This document shows, in pieces, positions 30,092-38,973 of a stretch of DNA of 54,713 bases. Origin of the DNA: Novosphingobium sp. AP12 (lineage in GTDB: Bacteria; Pseudomonadota; Alphaproteobacteria; Sphingomonadales; Sphingomonadaceae). Location: assembly GCF_000281975.1 (NCBI RefSeq), contig NZ_AKKE01000137.1:1-54713 (forward strand), written 5' to 3'. The translations under genes were made by a program, and so were the position numbers. The notes beneath the pieces were generated by a model. That model saw nothing but the letters and a program-made list of their open reading frames with translations. It did not search any database and had not been told where the DNA came from. Every line of letters begins with the position of its first letter. Within the stretch, counting starts at the first letter, position 1.

Positions 30092-30945
30092 GACTGGATC
30101 AGCGCTCGCAGGGCGTCGTCATGCTCGCGCGGAGCCTCGGCGCCGAAGAAGTGAGTGAACGCGATGGCGGCCTGGCCGATGAGCATCGACAGCCCGTCGA
30201 CCGTCTCGAACCCGGCGGCGCGGGCGCGCTGCAGGAAATCGGTGTCGAGCGGGCTGGTGACGATGTCGTAGACGACGCTGCGCGGCGGCGCGTGGCTGAA
30301 GTCGAAGGGCAGGGGGGGCTGGCCGGTCATGCCGAGCGGGCTGGCGTTGACGATGAGGTCCAAACAGCGCTCGCGGTCGTCGAAGGGGAAGTCGGTGGGG
30401 TCGGCGAAATGGTCGAACGCTATGGCGTGGTGTTCGCCGTTCGGAGCGAGTTCGTCGAGCATGGCCTGCGCCTTGGCAGGGTCGCGCCCGGCGAGGACGA
30501 TGACGAACTTCGCGTCCGCCAGTGCCGCCACGATCGCCCGCGCCGCTCCGCCGGTGCCGAGCACGCGCGCCATGCGGAACAGGTGGATCTTGTCCACTTC
30601 CTCGCGAACGGGCTCGAGGAAACCGGGTGCGTCGGTGTTGTAGCCGGTGAGGGTGCCGTCGGTCTCGCGCACCACGGTGTTCACCGCGCCGATGCGGGCG
30701 GCCAGCGGATCGAGCCGGTCGAGCAGGGACACGATCGCCAGCTTGTGCGGCATCGTCACGTTGCAGCCGCGCCAGTGAACATCGGCGCGGCGGCGGTCGA
30801 GATAGTCGGCGAGTTCCTCAAGCTTGACGAGGCAATGGGCGTAGCGTCCCTCGATCCCCAGCTCGCCGAGCCAGAAATTGTGGATCGCGGGCGACTTGGA
30901 CTGCGCGATCGGATCGCCGATCACTTCTGCATAAGGCACCGTCAC
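30088..30945 (-). CDS. aroE: Shikimate dehydrogenase
   Basis: A 285-residue NADP-dependent enzyme of the aromatic amino acid pathway. It has the shikimate site SKSPAIHNFW near 15, the catalytic GCNVTMPHK near 60, NTDAPGF near 100, and the NADP motif VLGTGGAARAIV near 128. GTG 30945 overlaps the maf stop as GTGA; an in-frame upstream extension lies inside maf and is rejected. Confidence 0.94.
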   Translation of the reverse strand: MTVPYAEVIGDPIAQSKSPAIHNFWLGELGIEGRYAHCLVKLEELADYLDRRRADVHWRGCNVTMPHKLAIVSLLDRLDPLAARIGAVNTVVRETDGTLTGYNTDAPGFLEPVREEVDKIHLFRMARVLGTGGAARAIVAALADAKFVIVLAGRDPAKAQAMLDELAPNGEHHAIAFDHFADPTDFPFDDRERCLDLIVNASPLGMTGQPPLPFDFSHAPPRSVVYDIVTSPLDTDFLQRARAAGFETVDGLSMLIGQAAIAFTHFFGAEAPREHDDALRALIQS

Positions 30946-31526
30946 TGGCCCATCACTCCCAGGTTGCGGAGCGCCGCCTGCACCAGAAGCAGCGGCATGC
31001 CCAGGATCGTGAAATAGTCCCCCTCGATGCGTTCGAAAAGCTGTACGCCCCGCGCCTCGATCCGGAACACGCCGACGCAGGCGGCAACTTCCGGCCACTC
31101 GGCATCGAGATAAGATTCGATGAAGGCATCGGACAGCTCGGCGACATGAAGGTCCGCCCGCGCAGCCTCGGCCCACAGCACCTCGCCATCGCGCACCAGC
31201 GCTGCGGCGCTGTGCAGTTCCAACACCTTGCCCGAGAAGAAGCGCAGATGCGCGGCAGCATCGTCGCGGCTCGCGGGCTTGTCGAACCGGCGGCCACCGC
31301 AGGAAACGAGCGAATCGCTGCCGAGCACCAGTTCGCCCGGTGTTTCACGTGAAACAGCCTCAGCCTTTGCGCGCGCAAGGGCGAGCGCCACCTGCGGCGC
31401 AGGCGCATCGCCCAGCGCCGCTTCGACGGCCCGCTCGTCCACGTGGGCGGGCTGCGCGCGGAAGGGTACTCCGGCGGCTTCGAGCATGGCGCGCCGGGAC
31501 GCGCTCTGGGATGCAAGGACGATCAT
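30942..31526 (-). CDS. maf: Maf-family nucleoside triphosphate pyrophosphatase
   Basis: A 194-residue Maf protein with the N-terminal LASQSASRRAMLEAAG motif, the central GSDSLVSCGG, KPASRDDAAAHLRFFSG and the C-terminal IEGDYFTILGMPL. Maf enzymes hydrolyse non-canonical nucleotides, and some restrain septation. An exact parS sequence lies in frame in this gene (31341-31356) and encodes V-S-R-E-T. ATG 31526 is 21 bases after the DUF299 stop, so the gene is probably part of the same leftward transcript. Confidence 0.92.
   Translation of the reverse strand: MIVLASQSASRRAMLEAAGVPFRAQPAHVDERAVEAALGDAPAPQVALALARAKAEAVSRETPGELVLGSDSLVSCGGRRFDKPASRDDAAAHLRFFSGKVLELHSAAALVRDGEVLWAEAARADLHVAELSDAFIESYLDAEWPEVAACVGVFRIEARGVQLFERIEGDYFTILGMPLLLVQAALRNLGVMGQ
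31341..31356. other. parS: parS centromere site, inside maf
   Basis: TGTTTCACGTGAAACA is a perfect 16-bp palindrome identical to the consensus parS bound by chromosomal ParB. It is about 1.1 kb left of the candidate origin and read on the minus strand encodes V-S-R-E-T in Maf. Confidence 0.93.
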
Positions 31527-31547
31527 GGATGCTTCCGTCAGTCGAGA

Positions 31548-32393
31548 TCAGATCGGCTTGGGGCCGACCTGGCCGGTTTCACCGGCGGCCTTGCGCTCGT
31601 TGTAGAGGTTGATGACCGCGGCGGCGGTCTCCTCGATCGAGCGGCGGGTGACGTCGATCACCGGCCAGGAATTGTCGGCGAACATGCGCCGGGCGTATTT
31701 GAGTTCGCTGTCCACCGCGTCGTTGTCCACATAATCGGTATCGGGCGACTGGCTGAGCGAGAGCAGGCGGTTGCGCCGGATCTGGATCAGCCGGTCGGGC
31801 GCGGTGGTGAGGCCAACCACCAGCGGACGCCTCAGACCGAACAGCGAAGGCGGGGGCGGGCTCTCCACCACGATCGGGATGTTGGCGCATTTGTAGCCAC
31901 GGTTGGCGAGGTAGATGGAGGTCGGCGTCTTGCTGGTGCGTGAGACTCCCGCGAGCACGATGTCAGCTTCCTCCCATTCCTCCCAGGCGATGCCGTCGTC
32001 GTGGGCGATGGTGAACTGGATCGCATCGACGCGGGCGAAATAGGCGTCGTCGAGCCGGTGTTGCCGGCCGGGCCGCCCCTTGGCCTCCTGGCCCAGCAGA
32101 GCTTCGAGCGCGTCGGTAACTCCGTCGAGCACCGCGATCGCGGGGAGCCCGAGGGACTGGCAGCGTTCCTCCAAGCGGCCGCGCGTTTCCTCGTTGACCA
32201 GCGTGAAGAAAACGAGGCCGGGGTTAGCGGCGATCTCGGCCATGATGCGATCGAGGTGCTGCTGCGAGCGCACCATCGGCCAGAAGTGTCTCAGGACGTC
32301 GGAATCGTCGAACTGCGCGAGCGCGGCCTTGGCGATCATCTCCAGCGTCTCGCCGGTGGAGTCAGAGAGCAGGTGAAGGTGAAGTCGTGCCAT
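31548..32393 (-). CDS. DUF299 kinase/pyrophosphorylase, putative PPDK or PEP synthase regulator
   Basis: A 281-residue member of the DUF299 family: HLHLLSDSTGETLEMIAKA at the start, the P-loop-like AGVSRTSKTPTSIYLANRG near 150, and RRNRLLSLSQSPDTDYVD near 205. Family members reversibly phosphorylate and inactivate pyruvate phosphate dikinase or PEP synthase. ATG 32393 matches the family start; a longer frame runs into the origin region and is rejected. The gene borders the candidate oriC and diverges from hemE, the arrangement described at the Caulobacter and Rickettsia origins. Confidence 0.92.
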   Translation of the reverse strand: MARLHLHLLSDSTGETLEMIAKAALAQFDDSDVLRHFWPMVRSQQHLDRIMAEIAANPGLVFFTLVNEETRGRLEERCQSLGLPAIAVLDGVTDALEALLGQEAKGRPGRQHRLDDAYFARVDAIQFTIAHDDGIAWEEWEEADIVLAGVSRTSKTPTSIYLANRGYKCANIPIVVESPPPPSLFGLRRPLVVGLTTAPDRLIQIRRNRLLSLSQSPDTDYVDNDAVDSELKYARRMFADNSWPVIDVTRRSIEETAAAVINLYNERKAAGETGQVGPKPI

Positions 32394-32752
32394 GGTCGGC
32401 TTCGCGAGGCCTCTTGGCGGCGGGCCGGGAACCGGCGGGACCGCTTGTGGATATGTCCCGGCATAAACCACGGGAGCAAACCGGTGACAACTCGTGAGCG
32501 GCGATTCCTGCCCACTGCCGGGATTCACCGAGTCAGTTTCTGCGCAGCCCGGACAGTTCGATCCACAGCCTGTGGACAAGGCGAACAACCTTTCGTTGAC
32601 TCATGACGGCCGGAGAGTCGCATCGGCGGCTTGGGCCTGTTCAACCGGGTACAAATCGGGCAATGCCCAGCCGTCCCCGATATCCACAGGACCAACTACC
32701 TCCATCAACCTTATAGAAAATCTCTATATTTTTTTGAGTGGACGAAAACGCG
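32394..32752. other. oriC: Candidate chromosomal origin of replication (oriC)
   Basis: This 359-base gap between divergent DUF299 and hemE genes has four DnaA-box-like sequences close to TTATCCACA: TGTGGATAT 32446-32454, CGATCCACA 32559-32567, TGTGGACAA 32571-32579 and ATATCCACA 32680-32688. The second and third are opposed around CCACAGCCTGTGG. An AT tract at 32711-32735 could serve as the unwinding element beside hemE. Genes on both sides point away, parS sites are nearby, and the gene context matches known alphaproteobacterial origins. No coding sequence is convincing here. Confidence 0.82.
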
Positions 32753-33790
32753 ATGCCCGGACTGCTTCTCGACACCCTGCGCGGGGCTCAAACGGACTCT
32801 GAATCGGGCCGCCCGATCTGGCTGATGCGCCAGGCTGGACGCTACCTGCCCGAGTACCGCGCGCTCCGGGCCGAAAAGGGCGGTTTTCTTGCGCTGGTCT
32901 ACGATACCGACGCCGCGGCAGAGATTACGTTGCAGCCGATCGATCGCTTCGGTTTCGACGGCGCCATCCTGTTTTCCGACATCCTGATCGTGCCTTACGC
33001 GATGGGTCAGGACCTGCAGTTCCTAGTGGGCGAAGGGCCGAGACTCTCTCCCCGGCTCGTCGATCACGCGCTCGAGAGCCTCGACGCGGTGCCCGAGCGA
33101 CTGTCGCCGATCTACGAAACCGTCCGGAAAGTGCGCGGCCAGCTGGCTGTGGACAAGACGATGCTCGGTTTCGCCGGATCGCCCTGGACGGTCGCCACGT
33201 ACATGGTCGCGGGCGAGGGCAGCCGCGATCAGCACGACACGCGCGCCATGGCCTACCGCGATCCGGCGGCGTTCCAGGCCATCATCGATGCGGTGACTCA
33301 GGTGACTGTGGAATACCTCTGCGGGCAGATCAAAGCAGGCGCAGAGGCAGTGCAGCTGTTCGACTCGTGGGCGGGCACGCTCAGCCCCGCACAGTTCACT
33401 CGCTGGGTCATCGCGCCCAATGCCGCCATCGTTGCCGCCGTGAAGGCGCGCCATCCCGAGACTCCGATCATCGGCTTCCCCAAAGGCGCGGGCGAGAAGC
33501 TGCCCGCCTATGCGCGGGAAACCGGCGTGGACGCGGTGGGCATCGACGAGACCATCGATCCGCTCTGGGCGGCACGCGAACTTCCCGCCGGGATGCCGGT
33601 GCAGGGCAATCTCGATCCGCTGCTGCTGCTCGCAGGGGGCGAAGACCTGGAACACGGGGCGCTCGCGGTGCTTGATGCCTTCGCGGACCGTCCCCACGTC
33701 TTCAACCTCGGCCACGGCATCGGCCAGCACACGCCGATCGCGAATGTCGAGCGGCTGCTGGCGACCGTCAGGGGATGGAAAAGGGGCTGA
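32753..33790 (+). CDS. hemE: Uroporphyrinogen decarboxylase
   Basis: A 345-residue enzyme that decarboxylates uroporphyrinogen III to coproporphyrinogen III. It has the N-terminal signature WLMRQAGRYLPEYR near 22, FSDILIVPYAMG near 75, QLFDSWAGTLSP near 205, and VFNLGHGIGQHTP near 315. ATG 32753 is preferred, but GTG 32738 gives a 5-residue extension that cannot be excluded. Being the first gene on the right of oriC, its promoter lies within the origin region. hemJ follows 33 bases later. Confidence 0.95.
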   Translation: MPGLLLDTLRGAQTDSESGRPIWLMRQAGRYLPEYRALRAEKGGFLALVYDTDAAAEITLQPIDRFGFDGAILFSDILIVPYAMGQDLQFLVGEGPRLSPRLVDHALESLDAVPERLSPIYETVRKVRGQLAVDKTMLGFAGSPWTVATYMVAGEGSRDQHDTRAMAYRDPAAFQAIIDAVTQVTVEYLCGQIKAGAEAVQLFDSWAGTLSPAQFTRWVIAPNAAIVAAVKARHPETPIIGFPKGAGEKLPAYARETGVDAVGIDETIDPLWAARELPAGMPVQGNLDPLLLLAGGEDLEHGALAVLDAFADRPHVFNLGHGIGQHTPIANVERLLATVRGWKRG

Positions 33791-33823
33791 CCGGCAGGTC
33801 GCCTGCGCGCTACAAGAGGTTTC

Positions 33824-34267
33824 ATGGAGCAGATTTTGTCGAGCACGTACCTTTGGCTCAAAGCCGGTCACGTCATCTTCGTGATCTTCTGGATGGCGGG
33901 CCTGTTCATGTTGCCGCGCTATTTCGTCTACCATCAGGAGTCCGAAGCGGGCTCGGCGGAGGAACTGCGCTGGATCGACCGCGAGGCGAAGCTGCGCAAG
34001 ATCATCCTGACCCCGGCGATGATCCTGACCTGGGTGCTGGGCATCCTCACCGCCACCGCGATCGGCGCCTGGGGCGATGGCTGGCTGCACGCCAAGCTGC
34101 TTTTCGTGCTTGGGCTGTCGGGCTACCACGGCTGGCTCGTCGGCTATTCGAAGAAACTGGCGAGGGGCGAACGTCCGCTAACGGGCAAGAAGCTGCGCCT
34201 GCTGAATGAAGTGCCCGGCCTTGCGATCGCGGTGATCGTCGTCCTGGTGGTCGTGAAGCCGTTCTAG
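33824..34267 (+). CDS. hemJ: Protoporphyrinogen IX oxidase, HemJ type
   Basis: A 147-residue integral membrane protein with about four helices. The motif KAGHVIFVIFWMAGLFMLPR near 14-33 holds the conserved His and Arg of the HemJ/UPF0093 family, and LRKIILTPAMILTW and the Lys-containing HAKLLFVLGLSGYHGW follow. It oxidises protoporphyrinogen in heme synthesis, consistent with its place right after hemE. Confidence 0.92.
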   Translation: MEQILSSTYLWLKAGHVIFVIFWMAGLFMLPRYFVYHQESEAGSAEELRWIDREAKLRKIILTPAMILTWVLGILTATAIGAWGDGWLHAKLLFVLGLSGYHGWLVGYSKKLARGERPLTGKKLRLLNEVPGLAIAVIVVLVVVKPF

Positions 34268-34277
34268 GAGCCTTCCC

Positions 34278-34613
34278 ATGATCGTCCCCGTCCTTGCCGC
34301 CGCACTGGCCCTCACGGGGCTCCCTAAGGCAGATGAGGACGACCTGCGGTGCCTCGCCTACCTGTCGGTCGCCACTGGCAAGGTCCAGGGTGACCAGCGG
34401 CGCAAGGCGGAAGCCGGGGCGCTCTACTATTTGGGCCGGATTGAATCGCGCTCGCCGCAGCTCGATATCGGCGCCCAGCTCGAGGCTATCCTCCACGCGC
34501 CCGGCTATGGCCCCGAGACCTATCAGGAAGACAAGGCCCGCTGCCACATCCAGATGGACCCGCTCGCCGCACGTTTCGAGCAATGGCGCGGCCGCTACGA
34601 AGGCGGCAAGTAG
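34278..34613 (+). CDS. Small exported protein of unknown function
   Basis: A 111-residue protein with a short hydrophobic N terminus (MIVPVLAAALALTG) suggesting export, then a soluble helical domain with two cysteines (DDLRCLAYLS and KARCHIQMDP) that could form a disulphide. It starts ten bases after hemJ behind a GGAG site and ends about 200 bases before rho. I do not recognise the family. It is probably co-transcribed with hemEJ. Confidence 0.7.
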   Translation: MIVPVLAAALALTGLPKADEDDLRCLAYLSVATGKVQGDQRRKAEAGALYYLGRIESRSPQLDIGAQLEAILHAPGYGPETYQEDKARCHIQMDPLAARFEQWRGRYEGGK

Positions 34614-34818
34614 CCAGCCGGTCCGGCGGCCGGAATTTCCACCCGGCCCGCCCACATGCCGCCCTGCAGATTGACTCGTTGACCAAGCCCACGGCAGCGA
34701 TTATCTCGGCGATGTTCCGGCACAGGGACGCGACACCCGTTCGCGTGCCCGGATTAGCTTTCCCCAAGCCCATCGATCCGCCGGCCGACACTCTCATTTC
34801 CATCCGGAATCCCAAGAA

Positions 34819-36075
34819 ATGCATCTCAAAGAACTGAAGAAGAAGACATCGGCCGACCTGGTCGAAATGGCCGAGGAACTGGGCGTCGAAGGCGCGTCCA
34901 CCCTGCGCCGCCAGGACCTGATCTTCGCGATCCTCAAGGAAGTGTCCGAGGACGGCGAGGAAATCGTCGGACAGGGCACCATCGAAGTGCTGACGGACGG
35001 CTTCGGCTTCCTGCGCAGCCCCGAGGCGAACTACCTTGCCGGCCCGGACGACATCTACGTCTCGCCGAACCAGGTCCGCAAATGGGGCCTGCGCACGGGC
35101 GACACCGTCGAAGGCGAAATCCGCGCCCCGCGCGATGGCGAGCGCTACTTCGCGATCACCAAGCTCGTCACCGTCAACTTCGACGATCCCGATGCGGTCC
35201 GTCACCGCGTCAACTTCGACAACCTGACGCCGCTCTATCCCGACCAGCGCCTCAAGCTTGACAGCCTCGACCCGACGGTCAAGGACAAGTCAGCCCGCGT
35301 GATCGACCTCATCTCGCCGCAGGGCAAGGGCCAGCGCGCGCTTATCGTCGCTCCGCCGCGCACCGGTAAGACCGTGCTCCTGCAGAACATGGCCAAGGCC
35401 ATCACCGACAACCATCCGGAAGTCTTCCTCCTCGTGCTGCTCGTCGACGAGCGTCCCGAAGAAGTCACCGACATGCAGCGCTCGGTGAAGGGTGAGGTCA
35501 TCTCCTCCACCTTCGACGAACCCGCCCAGCGCCACGTCCAGGTCGCCGAAATGGTCATCGAGAAGGCCAAGCGCCTCGTCGAGCACAAGCGCGACGTCGT
35601 CATCCTGCTCGACTCGATCACCCGCCTTGGCCGCGCCTACAACACCGTGGTGCCCAGCTCCGGCAAGGTGCTGACCGGCGGTGTCGACGCCAATGCCCTG
35701 CAGCGCCCCAAGCGCTTCTTCGGCGCCGCGCGCAACATCGAGGAGGGCGGTTCGCTCTCGATCATCGCCACGGCCCTGATCGACACCGGCAGCCGCATGG
35801 ACGAAGTCATCTTCGAAGAGTTCAAGGGTACCGGTAACTCGGAAATCGTCCTCGACCGAAAGGTGGCCGACAAGCGCATCTTCCCGGCGCTCGACGTCGG
35901 CAAGTCCGGCACCCGCAAGGAAGAACTCCTCGTGCCGCGCGACCAGCTGTCGAAGATGTGGGTGCTGCGCCGCATCCTCATGCAGATGGGCACCGTCGAC
36001 GCGATGGAGTTCCTGCTCGACAAGATGAAGGACTCGAAGACCAACGAGGACTTCTTCGCGACGATGAACCAGTAA
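34819..36075 (+). CDS. rho: Transcription termination factor Rho
   Basis: A 418-residue RNA-dependent ATPase. Residues 1-45 are the Rho N-terminal helical domain (MHLKELKKKTSADLVEMAEE), ~50-120 the cold-shock RNA-binding fold (GFGFLRSPEANY), and the ATPase core has Walker A PPRTGKTVLLQNM near 180, Walker B VILLDSITRLGRAYN near 262, and the C-terminal KDSKTNEDFF. The length is standard. About 205 bases upstream have no gene and probably hold its leader; rho is usually autoregulated, but no specific site is visible. Confidence 0.97.
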   Translation: MHLKELKKKTSADLVEMAEELGVEGASTLRRQDLIFAILKEVSEDGEEIVGQGTIEVLTDGFGFLRSPEANYLAGPDDIYVSPNQVRKWGLRTGDTVEGEIRAPRDGERYFAITKLVTVNFDDPDAVRHRVNFDNLTPLYPDQRLKLDSLDPTVKDKSARVIDLISPQGKGQRALIVAPPRTGKTVLLQNMAKAITDNHPEVFLLVLLVDERPEEVTDMQRSVKGEVISSTFDEPAQRHVQVAEMVIEKAKRLVEHKRDVVILLDSITRLGRAYNTVVPSSGKVLTGGVDANALQRPKRFFGAARNIEEGGSLSIIATALIDTGSRMDEVIFEEFKGTGNSEIVLDRKVADKRIFPALDVGKSGTRKEELLVPRDQLSKMWVLRRILMQMGTVDAMEFLLDKMKDSKTNEDFFATMNQ

Positions 36076-36099
36076 AGCTAGGGCAGGGGGCAACCTACC

Positions 36100-36822
36100 T
36101 TGGACATCCTATCGATTCTCGCTGCCGCGGCCCCTGCGATCCAGGGGCCCGGCCAGATCTGGCACCACATCGTTGAGGACTTCTCGAACATCGGCACGCC
36201 CGCGGCGCTGTCGGCGTTCCTGCAGGTGCTGATGATCGACGTGGTGCTGGCCGGTGACAACGCGATCGTCGTCGGCGCGCTCGCGGCGGGTCTGCCCGCG
36301 GATCAGCGCAAGAAGGTCATCGCCATCGGCGTGATCGCGGCCCTGGTTCTGCGGATCGGCTTCGCGCTTGTCGTGACCTGGCTGCTCGGCATCGTCGGCC
36401 TCATCTTCGCGGGCGGCCTGCTGCTGCTGTGGGTCGCGTGGAAGATGTACCGCGAACTGCATCACAGCCCGGCCGGGCATTCACCCGGTTCGCCCGAGAT
36501 CGAGGGCGACGAAAGCTCTGGCCTCAAGTCGCCCAAGAGCTTCGCCTCGGCGGCCATCTCGGTGGCGGTGGCGGACGTGTCGATGTCGATCGACAACGTG
36601 CTGGGCGTCGCCGGCGCGGCGCGCGACCATCCCGGCATCCTCATCGTCGGCCTGATCGTGGCCGTCGCGATGATGGGCCTCGCGGCGAACTTCATCGCAC
36701 GGTACATCGAGCGCTATCGCTGGATCGGATGGGTCGGGCTCGTGGTCATCCTCTACGTCGCGGCGAAGATGATCTACGAAGGCTGGGTCGATCCCAACCT
36801 GGGGATCATCTCGCTGTTCTGA
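36100..36822 (+). CDS. TerC family membrane protein (YjbE-like)
   Basis: A 240-residue protein with about seven membrane helices and the two acidic TerC motifs: MIDVVLAGDNAIVVGALAAG near 46 and VADVSMSIDNVLGVAGAARD near 157. TerC proteins are linked to metal, often manganese, export. The start is TTG 36100 behind an AGGGGG ribosome-binding site about nine bases upstream, and no better in-frame ATG precedes the first motif. A strong terminator follows. Confidence 0.88.
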   Translation: MDILSILAAAAPAIQGPGQIWHHIVEDFSNIGTPAALSAFLQVLMIDVVLAGDNAIVVGALAAGLPADQRKKVIAIGVIAALVLRIGFALVVTWLLGIVGLIFAGGLLLLWVAWKMYRELHHSPAGHSPGSPEIEGDESSGLKSPKSFASAAISVAVADVSMSIDNVLGVAGAARDHPGILIVGLIVAVAMMGLAANFIARYIERYRWIGWVGLVVILYVAAKMIYEGWVDPNLGIISLF

Positions 36823-36832
36823 ATGAGCAAAG

Positions 36833-36864
36833 GGGTCCGGAACGACATGTTCCGGGCCCTTTTT
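36833..36864 (+). terminator. Rho-independent terminator after the TerC gene
   Basis: An 11-bp stem, GGGTCCGGAAC with GTTCCGGGCCC (one G-T pair), encloses a 5-base loop and is followed by five T residues. It ends the rightward run and lies just before the convergent oxidoreductase gene. Confidence 0.88.
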
Positions 36865-36882
36865 CTTGAATGTCATCGGATG

Positions 36883-37851
36883 TCAGGGCAGCAGTACCGT
36901 AGACCCGGTCGTCGCCCGGCTCTCCAGCGCCCGGTGCGCCTCAGCCGCATCTGCCAGCGGAAAGGTCTGCCCGATCTTCGGCTGCAGGACACCCGATGCG
37001 ATCCGGTCGAACAGCTTCGACGCACTGCTTGCCAGCATTTCAGGCGTGGCGATGTAATCGGCCAGGGTAGGCCGCGTGAGGTAGATCGAGCCCGCGCGCA
37101 TCAGGTCCAGAACCGCGATCGGTGGCACCGCGCCCGAGGCATTGCCATAGCTTACCATCATGCCGCGCCTGGCGAGGCAGGCGAGGGAGGCGTCCCAGGT
37201 CGCCGCGCCCACGCCGTCGTAGACGACATGGCACATGGCCCCGCCGGTGATTTCGCGCACGGCGGCGGGGAGGTCCTCGAACGAGCACGAGAGCGAATGT
37301 TCGCCCGGAACCTGCGCCGCCTTTTCCGGCGATCCCGAGTGGGCGATCACCGTCACGCCCTTGTCGAGCAGCCAGGGAACCAGCAGCGAGCCGACCCCGC
37401 CCGCCGCCGAATGGACGAGCGCGATCTGGCCGGCCTTGGCGGGGAAGGTGTCCTCGGCCAAGTAGCAGGCCGTCAGGCCCTTCAGCATGACGGCAGCGGC
37501 GATCTCGGATGCGATGGCTTCGGGGATGCGCATGGCCTTGGCGGCGGGAATCACGCGGTGGGTGGCATAGGCGCCGCCGTTCTGCGTGGTGCCGACGCGG
37601 GTCCCCACGGTTAGCCCGGTCACACCCTCACCGACTGCTACGATCCGGCCGACGCTTTCCGAGCCGAGGCTGATCGGCAGCGCGTCGGGGTAGAGGCCCT
37701 TGCGGTAGTAGGTGTCGATGAAGTTGAGACCGACGGCCTCGGTCTCGATCACCACCTCGCCGGCCCTGGGGGAGGGCACGGCGAAGTCCTCGCGCTCGAT
37801 TACTTCGGGTCCGCCGTGGGCGCGGACGATCATGCGGTATGCGGTGGTCAT
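36883..37851 (-). CDS. NADPH:quinone oxidoreductase (zeta-crystallin-like)
   Basis: A 322-residue medium-chain dehydrogenase/reductase without zinc ligands. It has LNFIDTYYRKGLYP near 43, GSESVGRIVAVGEG near 63, and the nucleotide motif HSAAGGVGSLLVPWL near 147. Family members reduce quinones with NADPH. The gene converges on the TerC terminator, and its start lies five bases after the dienelactone hydrolase stop, so the two form a leftward unit. Confidence 0.9.
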   Translation of the reverse strand: MTTAYRMIVRAHGGPEVIEREDFAVPSPRAGEVVIETEAVGLNFIDTYYRKGLYPDALPISLGSESVGRIVAVGEGVTGLTVGTRVGTTQNGGAYATHRVIPAAKAMRIPEAIASEIAAAVMLKGLTACYLAEDTFPAKAGQIALVHSAAGGVGSLLVPWLLDKGVTVIAHSGSPEKAAQVPGEHSLSCSFEDLPAAVREITGGAMCHVVYDGVGAATWDASLACLARRGMMVSYGNASGAVPPIAVLDLMRAGSIYLTRPTLADYIATPEMLASSASKLFDRIASGVLQPKIGQTFPLADAAEAHRALESRATTGSTVLLP

Positions 37852-37856
37852 GGCGC

Positions 37857-38555
37857 TCAGCCGATGTGCTCGGCGAAGAACGCTTCGGTGCGGCCATCCG
37901 CCAGCTCTGCGCCCGCCTCGTCGCGCCGTGCGCCAATCTCGGCGGCGAAGCCGTGGTCAAGACCCTCGTAATCGTAGAGGGTGACGCGCGGGTGGTCGTC
38001 GAGACCTTCGTGCATGGCATTGCGCGCGGCTTCATCCACGAAGTGATCGGCGGTGGGAATGTGCAGCATGAGGGGGCGCGCGATCGCGTGCTTCTCGTTC
38101 AGCATCTGGTCGATCATCACGCCGTAGTAGCCGACCGAGGCATCGATGTCGGTGCGCGCGGCGACCATGTAGGCGATGCGTCCGCCCATGCAGAAGCCGA
38201 CCAGGCCGACCTTGGCGACGCCCGCCTCGCGGCGGATCCAGTGGATCACGGCCTCGAGGTCGCGGATGCCGAGGTCGAAGTCGTGCGCCATCATGGCATC
38301 AATCGCCTGCTTGAACTCTCCCTCGTCATAGGGGCTGAGTTCGATGCCGGGCTTCTGGCGCCAGAAGGTGTCAGGCGCAACGGCGAGGTAGCCCTTGCTC
38401 GCCCAGTCGTCGGCCTTCTTGCGAATGCCCGCGTCCACGCCGAAGATCTCCTGCTGGACGATGATCGCGCCGCGCGGTGTACCCTCGGGACGGGCCACGT
38501 AAGCGGGGATCATGCCGTCGTTGTCGAGCGTCGGGATTTCGGTGTTGGTGGACAT
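37857..38555 (-). CDS. Dienelactone hydrolase family protein
   Basis: A 232-residue alpha/beta hydrolase with the family features QQEIFGVDAGIR near 34 (Glu), the nucleophile elbow GFCMGG near 118 (Cys), TADHFVDEA near 163 (Asp) and YEGLDHGF near 195 (His). The Cys-Asp-His triad is intact. It hydrolyses lactones or small esters; the physiological substrate is unknown. It is co-oriented with and just upstream of the quinone oxidoreductase gene. Confidence 0.88.
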   Translation of the reverse strand: MSTNTEIPTLDNDGMIPAYVARPEGTPRGAIIVQQEIFGVDAGIRKKADDWASKGYLAVAPDTFWRQKPGIELSPYDEGEFKQAIDAMMAHDFDLGIRDLEAVIHWIRREAGVAKVGLVGFCMGGRIAYMVAARTDIDASVGYYGVMIDQMLNEKHAIARPLMLHIPTADHFVDEAARNAMHEGLDDHPRVTLYDYEGLDHGFAAEIGARRDEAGAELADGRTEAFFAEHIG

Positions 38556-38666
38556 CAGGGACTCCTGTTGCAGGCCGGATCGGTTGCCGCGAGTTAGGCA
38601 CTTGCAATGGACTTTGCCAAGCGCATGTGTCAGCTAGGTGGCGAAAATCCAACGGGAGGACCGCTG

Positions 38667-38933
38667 ATGAAGGTCAATGTCGAGGTCGAATGCTCCCCGG
38701 AGGAAGCCCGCCGTTTTCTCGGCCTGCCGGACGTTACGCGCGCCAACGACGTCTACGTCGATGCGCTGACCAACGCGATGAAGGGCACGGGCAATTTCGA
38801 CCAGCTCAACGAGCTGACCAAGCAGATCGCGCCGATGGGCCAGTTCGGCCTCAAGCTGTTCCAGCAGTTCATCGACAACGGGGTGGCCATGGGCATGGGC
38901 GGCTCGGGCAAGCCCAAGAAAGACGGCGAGTAG
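38667..38933 (+). CDS. Small conserved DUF6489-like protein
   Basis: An 88-residue soluble protein that begins MKVNVEVECSPEEARRFLGL and resembles a family found mainly in sphingomonads (DUF6489). It ends in a Gly/Lys-rich tail and its function is unknown. ATG 38667 is chosen over an upstream in-frame ATG because it follows a clear GGGAGGA site at 38654-38660. It precedes mnmE by 40 bases. Confidence 0.78.
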   Translation: MKVNVEVECSPEEARRFLGLPDVTRANDVYVDALTNAMKGTGNFDQLNELTKQIAPMGQFGLKLFQQFIDNGVAMGMGGSGKPKKDGE

Positions 38934-38973
38934 CCGATCCAGCGGCTTTCCGGATAGGCTAGCCTCCATTGCC

